DNA of 64,000 nucleotides from Aspidiotus rigidus. Taxonomy: Eukaryota; Arthropoda; Insecta; Hemiptera; Diaspididae. Positions 22,425-33,624 of this stretch are shown piece after piece. The notes below the pieces were generated by a model. That model had not been told where the DNA came from, made no database searches, and saw nothing but the letters and a program-made list of their open reading frames with translations. Within the stretch, counting starts at the first letter, position 1, and the number at the start of each line of letters is the position of its first letter. A program made the translations under genes and the position numbers. The stretch spans positions 12,369,001-12,433,000 of the forward strand of contig JAVHKY010000004.1 in the NCBI GenBank assembly GCA_035079385.1, given 5' to 3'.

Positions 22425-22690
22425 GAGTCGAAATTTTTCTAAGTCCCTCTCCTATCATCTGTAGCTCGAGAGTCGAAATTTTTTCTAAGTCCCTCTCCTA
22501 CCATATATGGCTCGAGAGTCGAAATTTTTCTAAGTCCCCCTCCTATCATATATAGCTCGAGAGTCGAAATTTTTCCAAGTCCCCCTCCTATCATATATAG
22601 CTCGAGAGTCGAAATTTTTCTAAGTCCCCCTTCTATCATATATAACTCGAGAGTCGAAATTTTTCTAAGTCCCTTTCCTATCATATATGG
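22425..22690. repeat. 45-bp tandem repeat array, about six units
   Basis: Same unit and orientation as the 23.3-24.1 kb array, with single-base differences between units. Confidence 0.9.
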
Positions 22691-22706
22691 CTCAGAAAGA
22701 TTCATT

Positions 22707-22783
22707 AAAAATTCGAGCAGTAAAATGTGATATTCGGTACCATGTTTTACGAGTATATTTTCACAAGTAAAGCACACCCTTAA
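22707..22783. mobile_element. Relic end of the TTAA-flanked MITE seen at 60.0 kb
   Basis: AAAATTCGAGCAGTAAAATG through GTAAAGCACACCC then TTAA (22780-22783) is the inverse of the left end of the 60048-60532 element. Only one end, about 75 bases, is present. The TTAA belongs to a CCTTAAC-ATT-GTTAAGG palindrome (22778-22794) of the host repeat, so the element inserted into that palindrome. Confidence 0.75.
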
Positions 22784-23269
22784 CATTGTTAAGGAAACCT
22801 CAATTTCCTATACCAGCTCAGAGGAAGAAATTTTTCAAAGTCCTCCTTTTATAACATACAGTTCGGAAGTAGGAATTTTTCCGCCTCCTATCAGCTCGAG
22901 GGTAGAGATTTTTCCAAGTCCTCCTTCTATTATATAGCTCAGGGGTAGAAATTTTTCTAAATCGCCCGTTTATAATATATAGCTCGGAAGCAGAACTTTT
23001 TCCAAGTACCCCTCCTGTCAGCTAAGAAATAAAAAAACGACGGCTTCCTTAACGAAGTTAAACGAGGAACGCAGGGAACCCGTTTTATGAGTCAAATAGG
23101 ATTTGGTATTGAAAATTCAAGGAAGCCTAGACCTAGATAAAGCTAGTATAAAGAAGGCCTAGACGTAAAATAAGCCTAGTATAATGTAGTTTGAAAGTCC
23201 AAGTTTTTCTCAAATCTCGAGCTATTTATGACAGGAGGGAGACTTGGGAAAATTTGTCCCCTATCATAT

Positions 23270-24116
23270 ATAGCTCGAGAGTCAGAAGTTTTCCAAGTCC
23301 CTCTTCTATCATATATAGCTTCAGATTCGAAATTTTCTCTAAGTCCCTCTCCTATCATATATGGCGCGAGAGTCGAATTTTTTCTAAGTCCCCCCCTCCT
23401 ATCATCTACAGCTCGAGAGTCGAAATTTTTTCTAAGTCCCTCTCCTATCATATATGGCCCGAGAGTCGAAATTTCTCTACGTCCCCCTCCTATCATATAT
23501 AGCTCGAGAGTCGACATTTTTCCAAGTCCCCCTCCTATCATATATAGCTCGAGAGTCGAAATTTTTCTAAGTCCCTCTCCTATCATATATGGCTCGAGAA
23601 TCGAAATTTCTCTACGTCCCCCTCCTATCATCTATAGCTCGAGAGTCGACATTTTTCTAAGTCCCCCTCCTATCATATATAGCTCGAGAGTCGAAATTTT
23701 TCTAAGTCCCCCTTCTATTATATATAGCTCGAGAGTCGAAATTTTTCTAAGTCCCCCTTCTATTATATATGGCTCGAGGATCAAAATTTTTCTAAGTCCC
23801 CCTTCTATCATCTATAGCTCGAGAGTCGAAATTTTTCTAAGTCCCCCTCCTATCATATATAGCTCGAGAGTCGAAATTTTTCCACGTCCCTCTCCTATCA
23901 TATATGGCTCGAGGATCGAAATTTTTCTAAGTCCCCCTTCTATCATCTATAGCTCGAGAGTCGAAATTTTTCTAAGTCCCCCTCCTATCACATATGGCTC
24001 GAGAGTCGAAATTTTTTTAAGTCCCCCTCCTATCATATATAGCTCGAGAGTCGAAATTTTTCTAAGTCCCCCTTCTATCATCTATAGCTCGAGAGTCGAA
24101 ATTTTTCCAAGTCCCC
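23270..24116. repeat. 45-bp tandem repeat array, about 19 units
   Basis: The GCTCGAG word recurs at exactly 45-base steps (for example 23592, 23637, 23682). The unit consists of GCTCGAGAGTCGAAATTTTT, CTAAGTCCCC and CTCCTATCATATATA. Because 45 is 15 codons, the plus strand stays open for about 300 codons as a repeated SSRVEIFLSPPPIIY peptide. There is no leader, splice or promoter evidence that it is a gene, and similar frames occur in other arrays in both orientations. I regard the frame as a by-product. Confidence 0.93.
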
Positions 24117-24369
24117 GGTGTATTCTATTACTATATATATTATAAACTATAGATATAAGCGTAAAATGAATTGCCTAGCAAAATAATACTAAAAACTGTG
24201 CCCTTTTCCTCACCGCGATTCATACCTAATTTACCCGATACAATTTAGCTAAAAAATAGCTAAAACCGAATATTATACGTGCATTCTATTACTGTATATA
24301 TAAACTATATAGATATAGACCTAAGAGTAAAATGAATTACCTAGCAAATTAGAAGGAAGAGAAAAAACA

Positions 24370-24640
24370 TATATAGCTCGAGAGTCGAAATTTTTCCAAG
24401 TCCCCCTCCTATCATCTATAGCTCGAGAGTCAAAATTTTTTGCAAGTCCCTCTCCTATCATATGTGGCTCGAGAGTCGAAATTTTTCTAAGTCCTCCTCC
24501 TATCATATGTGGCTCGAGAGTCGAAATTTTTCTAAGTCCTCCTCCTATCATATATAGCTCGAGAGTCAAAATTTTTTCTAAGTCCCTCTCCTATTATATA
24601 TGGCTCTAGGGTTGAAATTTTTCTAAGTTTTTCGCCGGAC
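24370..24640. repeat. 45-bp tandem repeat array, about six units
   Basis: Same unit and orientation as the 23 kb array, leading into the GC block and the right terminus of the element complex. Confidence 0.9.
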
Positions 24641-24773
24641 GGCAGATTTCTCAAATAGCCCCCCATAAAACAGGTTCCCTGTTAAAATTTTTTCCAAGTC
24701 TCACCTTATGCCTGCATCGCCAGGTAGACGGGGCCCGACGCCCGTCATTTTCCTCCAAATTACCTTCCCATGA

Positions 24774-24870
24774 AACAGGTTTCCTGTTGAAAAACTGATC
24801 CATGACGTCATCAGATTGTGACGTCACAATGCGGTATGACGTCATCAAACTGTGACGTTCCAGGCCCCAC
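24774..24870. repeat. Extra palindromic terminus and TGACGTCA cluster
   Basis: AACAGG-TTT-CCTGTT at 24774-24788 is a second right-end copy about 100 bases past the first. It is followed by TGACGTCA at 24803, 24819 and 24837, then a unit remnant (CTATATACGATAGGAGG). Confidence 0.7.
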
Positions 24871-24899
24871 CTCTCAAGCTATATACGATAGGAGGGCTG

Positions 24900-27800
24900 C
24901 TTGGAAAATTTTCAAGCTCCGTGCTTTCCCGCCCGGCGGATGGCGAACGTTTTTTCCGAAAAACTGCCCAATAAAATAGGTTCCTAAAAAGAAAATGTGA
25001 GACTTGTTTACTATAGGTTATGAAGAAGAAGAGGAAGTTACCCGATGCCTGTCCTCGGGCTGATTTTCAATTTTTCCTCACTGACAATATATGACCTAGT
25101 ATACCATCTATTATATTCATCCATGGTTTCCGGTCGTCTAGGCCCCCTTCTTCAGGCTAGTTTGTTATATTAGCTGAAGAAGGTAGTTGACCAGATCAGC
25201 CGGCGGGGGCCATGGGTCTACCCTCCTACCTCATAGAAGTGTTTCCCAAGGTTCTTGATCAATATGGTATACTAGGGTATATTGAAAGAAGTCCGTCTCC
25301 AGCTGAATTGAGTTTGATCACTCCTTCTTCTTCATTCCCGGCTGGTATAGCAAACTATAGTCGAAAGGGGTCCGCGGACGTGAATCTAGAAAATGGTGTC
25401 GTGAAGCTTGAAAGGTCTTTCTTAGAGTCACAGACGTAAATCCAGGAATGGGATACAAAATTAACGTGTAAATTTAGTTTGAAGACATGAACATGGGAGT
25501 AGGAAGGTGTAGCGTTTCAATAGCATAGAGAGATGAATGACAGACTTAAAATGTGAGCAGAATAACTTGACCTTGCGACTAAGAGGTGAAAGACAGATGG
25601 AGAGACAATTCTCAAGACTAATGACAGATGTATCACGACTTAGCTTCTACTTCAGAAGAGGAAAAGACAATTTTAGAAATTTTAAAGTTGACTGACGACT
25701 GATGGCAGCAAGTTAACAATCAAGCAAATAAGATATTCTAGTCACGACGCCGAAATACGGATAAACGAGCCATCACAATGAGAGAAACTATTGAAGAAGC
25801 AGAGAAAACGAAAGTAGGAAGTTATTTAGAATATACCTGCTACTTACCGTTCAGATTTTCAAAACATTACCATAATTCAACTTCATCCCCCAAAAATGCT
25901 CGAATTCGTGATTTCCAAAAATGGTAATCGTAACTCACAAGGCATATTACCGATGCTATATCCGACGATGGTTGCTTTGGGTTTTCCGTTGATTCTTCGT
26001 GTTCGTAAAGCCCCTTCTGACATTAATTCTTTTTCGAGGGGAGCTGTTAACTGCGCTCTAAAAACAAACGACTGAAAATAATTTCACTTCCAGAAATCCT
26101 AAAACTAATGACCAGAAGTCATTTATGACACTTTGGTCAGAACGCACGAGTTTTGAGACTGCTAAACCCCAGCCAGAACTTGTGACTCCGGCTCCAATCT
26201 TTCTCTCGAAAATCTCGAGGAAAAAAAACACCCCTATCTGAAATCTCGTTTATTTTCGAAAACACCCTCGCGAATTTTTCGGAAATCGTAGTAGGTTTTT
26301 TTCTCGCTAATAATTATTATGTAATTTGTCACGTTCCATTTTCACAACGTAATACGTGTGTCGAAAAAGTATAAGGAAATAACGGCGGCTAAACTCGCGC
26401 TGTATACCGTATTAGAATCTTGTTCACCTGCAACCGCAACCATTCGGCTTAATGGCTTTGTTGGTGGTATTCGGCGCAGCAAACCCGTACATAGCGAAAT
26501 CCCAAAGGATTATTTCAGTCTAGCTGCGAAAAAGAGTCATCCTCAGTCACGTTAGCGTCGAATTCCCCCAATAGACGTCAAGATGCGCGGAAAATGGCTA
26601 GCAAATTTCCGCGGATCACTTACCTCACGCTTTTGGTCATTCTCCGCGCGCACGGAGCCGCGTCTCCTGTTTAGCCCTTTCCTAACGGTCGTACTAATGA
26701 AAAATTCAATACAATCCTACCGTAAACTTCTAGCAATGATCAACGAAATGGGTTCGAACGTAAAATTTATTCCACGTGTGTACACAGCGTCAAAGTTCTT
26801 CGCTGCGAACTGCGGCAGTGCGAAATTGCCGGACATTACGAGATTAGACGTATCGAAATCATGCAGAAATATCGATGACTCTAGAATCTATAGACGGCGG
26901 GAAGCAATTCTATAATGGACTCTTCAAGTTGAGAAGGGGGTGATTTCAGGAGCTTTAAATAGAGGCGATACAATGATGTATTCTACCTTTGCGATGATAC
27001 ATGAAACTTGGCGTGTTATTTTTAAGGGAGACATGTGAAGGTTACAGCAAGGAGAAGATAATGTCTAGAAAGAACGATCTAGACAATGAGATCTTTTGCA
27101 TTCTGTTGAAGAAGCCGTTTCTCCAGCTTGGACATTCCTTCTTCCTTCATACCCTTCATATTTGAATGTTCTTACTATTCTGTCTGAGGGAGTTATCTCC
27201 TCCATAATTTGAGACTGGGGTATCCCTGTGTTGCTAGTTGATTATGAGGAATTCTACATGAAATTACTTTGAACTTGAGTATGTTCATCGATTGCCTCTT
27301 AGGTTACTGTAGATAGTCTGCATTAGCGAGGATGAGACTAAGAATACTCTTATTTTTATCTTAGGAATATTCATCGAAACTGTCCTTAGGAATTTTGTCG
27401 GTTCTCATCAACGCAAAGAAGATGGCCTTTGTTCGAAGGGGCGCTCTAGAATAAAGTCACTTACGTATCATATCCATCTACAAGTGGTAGCACGTTCTAG
27501 TATTACATTCTTCCTATTTCATCCCTACCTTACCGTCTTGATATACTGCAAGAAAACACGGTATCGAATGGAAGTCACACACGAATTGTCACAGTCAATG
27601 CATCCCAAGTTATATATGCATAAACGAATTCGACTGTCAATATGCATTGAACATTACCATCAGCTTTTTACTCTGTAAATGCGTATTCAACCGCTGCACG
27701 TATTCGACGCTTACTTACTGACGTGCTCCGTCGGACACGCGAAGAAAGGAACCGCTTTGCTCCGCGCTAACTTATCTTATAAGTTTAAGTCAGTTTCGCG

Positions 27801-28460
27801 ACCGGAGACGCGGTGGATCGTAAAGAGGAAAAATTGCGGGTAATAACGTAACGGCTGTACGTTCAGGTGTAGTTTATTATTTCTTTTCGCACGATATGTT
27901 TCCTTTTTTGATCAAAATAGAAATTGTTGCTACATACGTTCTCCAGGGAGTTGTACGTTGATCGCGATATACCTAGGGTGGCTTTTTCAATACTACTACA
28001 CTTTTTACGACCGGAAAGGAAAGTACACATTCGCAGACAGATGCGAGTGTATACTCGTATTTTTGAAAGTGGTTTTATTTCTTCTTTTCCCCCCTTTTCT
28101 TCGCAAGAATAGCCCACTTTTTTTGTTAAAATAACAAAACATAATCATAAGATGAAAAAAATGAATATCAATAAAATGATTATGAGGATGGTATAAAACA
28201 GAAAAATGCCGTAGCGGTAATAATAATAAAATGACAATTCAAATCCCTCCTTCCTTCTCTATCAAATGGCGAGAACTGTCGCGTGCACAGCAAGTGTCCC
28301 CCAAGCCAGTGGCTGTCAGCTGTGCTCTGCGGGTAGCTCAAAAGTGAATTCTTCATCATGGTTTATAATGTTCCTATCATGAAGGAAAATTTCGATAAGG
28401 AGCCCGAACGTCCTTATATCTTGAAGGTGTCTAGATAGAAATCATCTATTAACTTCGATA
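24900..28460. other. Mostly no recognisable gene
   Basis: Short frames only, apart from the uncertain ORFs near 26.4-26.9 kb listed separately. GC-richer patches occur near 26.36-26.68 and 27.69-27.84 kb. I see no RNA gene or element ends. Confidence 0.4.
26583..26915 (+). CDS. Uncertain ORF of 110 codons, no family recognised
   Basis: The frame begins MRGKWLANFRG and ends SRIYRRREAIL, in DNA that is GC-richer than its surroundings at the start. A second frame starting at ATG 26594 encodes 26 residues with a signal-peptide-like hydrophobic run, ITYLTLLVIL, and stops at 26672-26674. Neither has recognised homology. An additional 65-codon frame lies just upstream (26358-26555). These could be parts of an exon or chance frames. 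Confidence 0.2.
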   Translation: MRGKWLANFRGSLTSRFWSFSARTEPRLLFSPFLTVVLMKNSIQSYRKLLAMINEMGSNVKFIPRVYTASKFFAANCGSAKLPDITRLDVSKSCRNIDDSRIYRRREAIL

Positions 28461-28465
28461 AACAA

Positions 28466-28556
28466 GACAGTGAGTTTCACTGTCTCTTTTGTTGGGGGGC
28501 ATTTTCAGGAAACATCTTCAAACGCGAGCGGTTCGCGTCCGACTTTGATGACGTCA
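28466..28556. repeat. Palindromic terminus with a third stem sequence
   Basis: GACAGTGA-GTT-TCACTGTC (28466-28484) is a perfect 8-bp stem. It is followed by TCTTTTGTTGGGGGGC, the block that follows the AGCGGG stem at 31.0 kb, and by TGACGTCA at 28549. Confidence 0.75.
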
Positions 28557-28559
28557 TCA

Positions 28560-29529
28560 ACTTATGTTAGGTTTACTTACGGCACTTGATCATCAAGAGG
28601 GACTGTGAGTTTAATTAATTATCTCGGCCTACATTAAGAACTTGAAGAAATTTTGAAAACTCAAGCTATGTATCCAGAAAAGAGAGGCAGTTAGTGCGAG
28701 ACATTAGCTCACCACATAATTTTCACGATTTATTGATAATATCATAGCCAATACGAGAAATATTTTTTGCTCCAACAAAAAGTTTATATTATGGTATTTC
28801 ATCACCAGGGGAGAGTGAGGCTGGTGCAGAATTTCCTAATTGTGTTTTGAGAGCAAAAAATCCTCGTGGTAGCGGTCAAAATGAATCATATTCCCAAATT
28901 AAAATTAGCCGTCATACGAATTAAAAAACTTTCTTCAATAGTGTGGGAATAATCCAGTTTACATCTGGAAGAATTGGGAGACAAAAGGGGAAGACGAAGG
29001 AAATAAGTACATTATGAGAAATCGGACTTGCTGTTGGGGTAAATGGAAATTAAATAGATTTAAAGTTTTCTGGCGTCGCCAAATGAATCAAGATCAAGTT
29101 TAATGTCTGTTTATGTGGTCTTTCCAAACAACGTCCCACTAATGCAGTGCTGTACTAGACTCATAGCTCCATTGACGCGCTCACTCGCTCCGCTCATTCG
29201 CCTCCTCCTGTTCAGCCGAGTAGTTACTCAATCGCAAAATTTGATTTTATTATAAATAAATGAGACGAAATCGAAGAACTTTCGGCGCAACGGCCATTAT
29301 CAACTGACAGCAAATCAATAAAAGTTACATAAGCTACTACAAACTGGAATTAAGAAGAGACCCTGATGAAATACCGACAGATACGCCAAAGCCAGACCAT
29401 CAACGTGTCTTCCTTTTCATCAGCCTCACAGTCGTTATCAATACTTGGATGGGAAGGGAAGAGGTGGTCTCGCGTGTTCTGCTGCATATTCTGATCTTCT
29501 TTTTGAAGTTCGAATCTTTCCTCTCGTGA
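28560..29529. other. No recognisable gene
   Basis: AT-rich with short frames; a CACTCGCTCCGCTCATTCGC patch lies near 29180. No feature is supported. Confidence 0.45.
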
Positions 29530-30072
29530 CTAAGTAGGGTGTGGCTCAAAATAAGTTAGAGTGAGGCCATACTCAGGGAGCCTTCCGAGTGGTTTAGCTA
29601 ATCTCGAAGTTTTCAATGGTTCTTCGACGCGACGGAGCCTCTGTTCCAAGCGAATTGGATGGCATTTCTTGAGGTCAGACTGATGGCCAGCTTGAATTAG
29701 ATGCTCTGAAAAGGTGGACTTTCTGGTTTTTAGGAGCGTGTCAAAGGCTTTCTTATGCTCATTGAAACGGGCGGAGAAGTTTTGTTCAGTCTCCTTTATG
29801 TAGAGCGCCGGGCAGTTAGGGTAAGATAATTTATAAACTCCACACTTTCCTAAAAAGGGGAAGGTAAGGTCTTTGGGCGAACCCAAGTGAGCACCTACAG
29901 CGCGAGTTTTATAATAGGCGGATTTAGGACTATGAGACTTGAGGATTTCGGCCAAGCCTTTTAAAAAATTTCTCAAATAGGGAAGGCAAGTCCATTTGAA
30001 ATTTTTTAGGGGGAATGGCCTAGACAAAGACGTCAACTGAAGGCTCTTAGTAACAAGCTTCTTCCTGACCAT
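29530..30072 (-). pseudogene. Penelope-like element 3' part with GIY-YIG endonuclease domain
   Basis: A 180-codon frame. A linker (SPKSAYYKTRAVGAHLGSPK) is followed by a GIY-YIG-type nuclease: CGVYKLSYPNCPALYIKET, then FSARFNEHKKAF and STFSEHLIQAGH. In Penelope elements this domain follows the RT and cuts target DNA. The usual YIGET reads YIKET, changing a residue of the YIG core. No RT is found upstream on this strand, so the copy is truncated. It differs from the 31-33 kb copy. Confidence 0.82.
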
Positions 30073-30759
30073 AAGTCAAGATCTAGGGTGATGCCATTTC
30101 GCCGGGGCCAAGGTCTTTATTAGGCACAATTTGGTGCGGAACAAGTCGCAGTTGACAGAGAGGGACACGAAGCGGTAATCAACAGAAATATAAGGGGAGT
30201 CTTTGGGGGATTTGGACCTACTTCATCCTAGTAATATTAAAGACATAAAGTATACTAGGCTCATGGCTACATTGGAATTCAAATGTTGTCCTGGGATTTG
30301 CAATGAGGTTAGGGGTAGAGAAGCATGCCTCAATTCCTATTTATCCGGGTAGTCTCGTGAAAATGCTCACCGTCTCTCAATCATATACAACTTGAATTTT
30401 CTTGTTCAAGTGGATGTGATGCTTCTCATCGCTTATATAATTTTGCCTTCATGTTCATTAATTCTAAATTGTTCAAACGAGAGAGGTCATTTATTCAGTA
30501 GGTGCACTTTATTTCTTGTCAATGGAAAATAATTCAAATTAATCTTTATTGGAAAATGGTTTAGAAAAGCTCAGTCTTCCACGTCCAGGGAGGCGTAAAC
30601 TTAGGTTGAATCTTGTACATTTTAAGCTCTAGCTACTAATTAGAAAAATTTGGATGTTTTTTCAAATTTTGAACTGTACTCAAGTTCTTCTGTCAAATTT
30701 TGCAATCAACACATCGACCTTGAGGAACGTGACTCAGAGGACCTCGCCACAAAGCAGTA

Positions 30760-30910
30760 TCTGCTTTCACCATCCACAACTGATCCCTCTCTTTCTTTCT
30801 CTCGCATAATCCCGATTCTCATTACTGCTCCCTGGTCCTTTTCTCCTGGCCAGATTTCTGGTCCTCCTTATCCTCCAAAATTCTCGAAATTAAATTCGTT
30901 CAAAATTACA
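30760..30910 (+). pseudogene. Jockey-like LINE fragment
   Basis: ITAPWSFSPGQISGPPYPPK matches the corresponding run at 16.18-16.25 kb (TAPSYSPSDMVSGPPHP). It is about 130 bases of degraded sequence between two Penelope copies. Confidence 0.6.
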
Positions 30911-31313
30911 CATTTTACTTCGTTTAAAAATGAAATTTAACGCTAATTCCGAAAAAAATACTGAATAATCTTGCGAAGTTTAAAAACGGGGAAATTTTCT
31001 ATTTTTAGCGGGGAACCCGCTATCTCTTTTGTTGGGGGTACTTCCAGGAAATTGTCGTCCGTGAGCGCGAGCGAGGTTGATGACGTCACAGAGAGGGAGG
31101 GGGACTTGAAAAGATTCCGACCTGCGAGCTATATATGATAGGAGGGGGATCAAACGACGACATACTCAATAGAGTAAAACAGACGGAGTAATTTAAATAA
31201 AGCCACAGAAATGCAAAATACACCGGAGCGCTTTCGATTAAAGAACCATTGTCAACGGGTGACATGAAAGCAACTGAACCAACACCGGCCGGCAACAAAC
31301 GCTGCCGAGGAAA

Positions 31314-31820
31314 TCATGACTGAACTAGCGAGTCATCACAATGTGAATCATACTCATAATTTAGTTCAATCAACCCCTCATCAGGTATGTACCTGTTGAG
31401 CACATTTAGGTTGTCGCTATTCAGATGGCGAATAATTTCAATATGTTCTAACGCGGTACGCTTGAAAACCGAGGACTCTCTATGGAGGAGGGACTCGGAT
31501 CCCTCTTTGAAACTATGGCCAGTGGTGATAAGATGGTCCGCAAATGCCGATTCACCCAATTTCTTCTTTTCCCACGCCTTCCTATGCTCATCTATTCTAA
31601 TTTTGAGCTGACGTCCAGTCTCACGTATGTAGATTCCATTACAGTCATTACACTCCATTTTGTAAACCCCACTTATTTCGACCAGTCGGATGGGGTCCTT
31701 CAGCTTAACGAACAGACGTTTTACAGTGTTCAGATTGTAATACACTGGCCGAAACCCAAATGGGCGGAGGACACGACCTAACTGGGAAGAGAATTTTCCT
31801 AAAAAGGGAGCCTGATCCAA
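31314..31820 (-). pseudogene. Penelope GIY-YIG endonuclease domain
   Basis: After the linker (LGKFSSQLGRVLRPFGFRP) comes GVYKMECNDCNGIYIRET, then GRQLKIRIDEHRKAW, SAFADHLITTGHSF and a Cys-poor C-terminus. The YIG core is YIR. It is out of frame with the RT by one base. Confidence 0.85.
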
Positions 31821-32935
31821 CGTTTTTTACTGTCAGACGCCGGATTACGGGGGAGGGAGGTAGTGGAATCAAGGGTTTTCCGAGTCAATTTTCTATGGAC
31901 CATCAAGTCAATGTCTAAGCTGACCTCATTCACTCTGGCCAAGTGCCTCATAGTTAAAAGCTCCTGTTGAAAAGCGAGGTGACCCAATGGAATACTAGTC
32001 AACCGGTGGATATAACTATTAAAACCAGCAATTTTGTGGGCAACAGGGCAGAAAGATCTACCGTGGACAGTAATATCGGTCGAAGTATCTTTTCTATATA
32101 TGGCGAATTCATGGGCACCTTCTCTATTAGAGATAGTAAGGTCCAAAAAATTCATAGATAAACCGCCTACTTCCAACGTGAATTTGATGGCAGGATACAA
32201 ACTGTTGAGATACCTAAGAAACTCCAAAAGGAGATCTCGGTGACCGGTCCACATGCACAAGACATCATCAACATACCTGTGCCAATAATGTATATGACCC
32301 AAAAGCCCCTGGCCAGAGGAAAAAAGATCGAGCTCAAATTTAGACATGAAAACCTCCGAAATGAGGGAACCCGGAGGAGAGCCAATAGGGACGCCTACCT
32401 CCTCTGGAAATTCGAAAAATTTCCCTTCAAATTTGCAAAAATTGGGAGACCAACAAATATTGATCAAATTGAAAAATTCTGCCAGTTCTTCGTGACAGAT
32501 ATTAGATTGGACCAAGAGGTCACCCATATGCTGAATGGCAGTAGCCCTAGGGATACTCGGAAATAAGCCGACTACGTCAAAAGAGCATAGGGTAGAATCA
32601 GGCGGAAGAATGTCATCTTCGAGCTTATCAGCCAGAGAGACCGAATTCTTCACAGAGTAGCATGACTCAAAATCTACTCTAGATTTAAACCAACGGTCCA
32701 AAAATTTTGGCAAGAAGTACGTGGGGGAAGACACAAAGGAAACGACCGGCCACATCGGAGTGTCCTTCTTATGAACCTTAGGCAGCCCGTACAATAAGGG
32801 CGGCACAGGGTTGGGCTCAAGGAGAAATCTTTTAAGCGAAGGGGTTTTGATAATAAATTTGCTGTTGTTTATAACACGTCTAACTTCTTTAACGTGATTT
32901 GGAAAGTTAAAATCCGCATTTACCCTGGCACCACA
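31799..32935 (-). pseudogene. Penelope reverse transcriptase domain
   Basis: Motifs in order are PPLLYGLPKVHKK, motif A SFDVVGLFPSIP, motif B GVPIGSPPGSLISEVFM, motif C RYVDDVL and MNFLDLTIS. The fingers and palm look well conserved, and the motif-A Asp and both motif-C Asp are present. Coding continues from about 32935 without a start in this frame and ends at a stop near 31800, one base out of frame with the nuclease. In the short copy at 6.2 kb the same junction is in frame. Confidence 0.9.
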
Positions 32936-33624
32936 CTGGTCGAGAACGAGACATAGGAGGACTTCTCCATAACTACAATGGCATTCCCTTTATCAGCCTC
33001 AGTAATGGTTAAGCCCTCCTCCCTGACCTTCCTCTTAATCCTCTTAATCACCTCCAAAGCAAGTTCATTTATCCGAGAGAGGGGGGTATGACGAACAAGG
33101 GCAGCACAAGCTTTCTGAGTATTGACCCCAGGCCCAATTTTTATTTCGACGTCCGCAACGACATTGGCCAAAGTGTCAGCATTATTAAGAGGGGGTAACC
33201 CGAATTTTAAGCCCTTTTCCATGAGATTCAACTCATCACTCTCAAACTCAACATCACTACAATTTATAATCCGCGGTAAAAATTTTTGGATAACGCTGAC
33301 ATCAGTATACTCACTTCCTGGACAGCGGAGGCATTCGATAAGCTTTTTATTTTTCTTGCGTCTCAACTTAGCCTCAAACAACCGGCATTTGATGTTAAAC
33401 GACTTATTAAAGAGATCCAACTCACCTGGCGAGAATACACCGGAAAGTCTCGAATGGACCAACAAGTTCAACCTTGTGGTAATATTCAACTTCCCGTGCC
33501 CCCTCCGCAACTCGGTGTGGATCCACTTTTCAGTCAAAAATTTCTCCAGTTTCTTGGTGGTCTGAACACAATCGGAGAACAGCCGGAATTTGATAAATTT
33601 GGGTTTCAAATGCAATTTAGGCAT
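32920..33624 (-). pseudogene. Penelope N-terminal region
   Basis: A 234-codon frame containing RRGHGKLNITTRLNLLVH, LSRINELALEVIKRIKRK and GLTITEADKGNAIVVM, the last being a conserved run just before the RT in Penelope elements. The frame then runs out, and the matching RT sequence resumes in another frame near 32935, so at least one indel has broken it. Confidence 0.8.

Larger units (their letters stand above)
22048..24683. mobile_element. Fold-back-like element complex, copy 2, with expanded 45-bp arrays
   Basis: It starts with TTAACAGGGAACCTGTT at 22048 and ends with AACAGGTTCCCTGTTAA at 24669-24685. It holds the GC block, three units (22140-22280), core (22284-22420), opposite units (22425-22690), a TTAA-MITE relic (22707-22779), diverged units, a second core (23037-23200), a long array (23270-24116), unrelated AT-rich DNA (24117-24365), a last array (24370-24640) and the inverted GC block. 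Two cores suggest a merged or unequally recombined structure. Confidence 0.7.

Noticed and set aside
22439..22786. A repeat-protein frame on the minus strand
   Set aside because: Same 45-bp units read on the other strand, running into a MITE relic; not a gene.
23228..24145. A 305-codon repetitive protein gene
   Set aside because: The frame is open only because the tandem unit is 45 bp. The same unit gives frames on both strands elsewhere, and no leader or splice signal accompanies it.
21640..24640. A CRISPR-like array
   Set aside because: Units are contiguous 45-bp repeats with no unique spacers, in a eukaryotic context with no cas genes.
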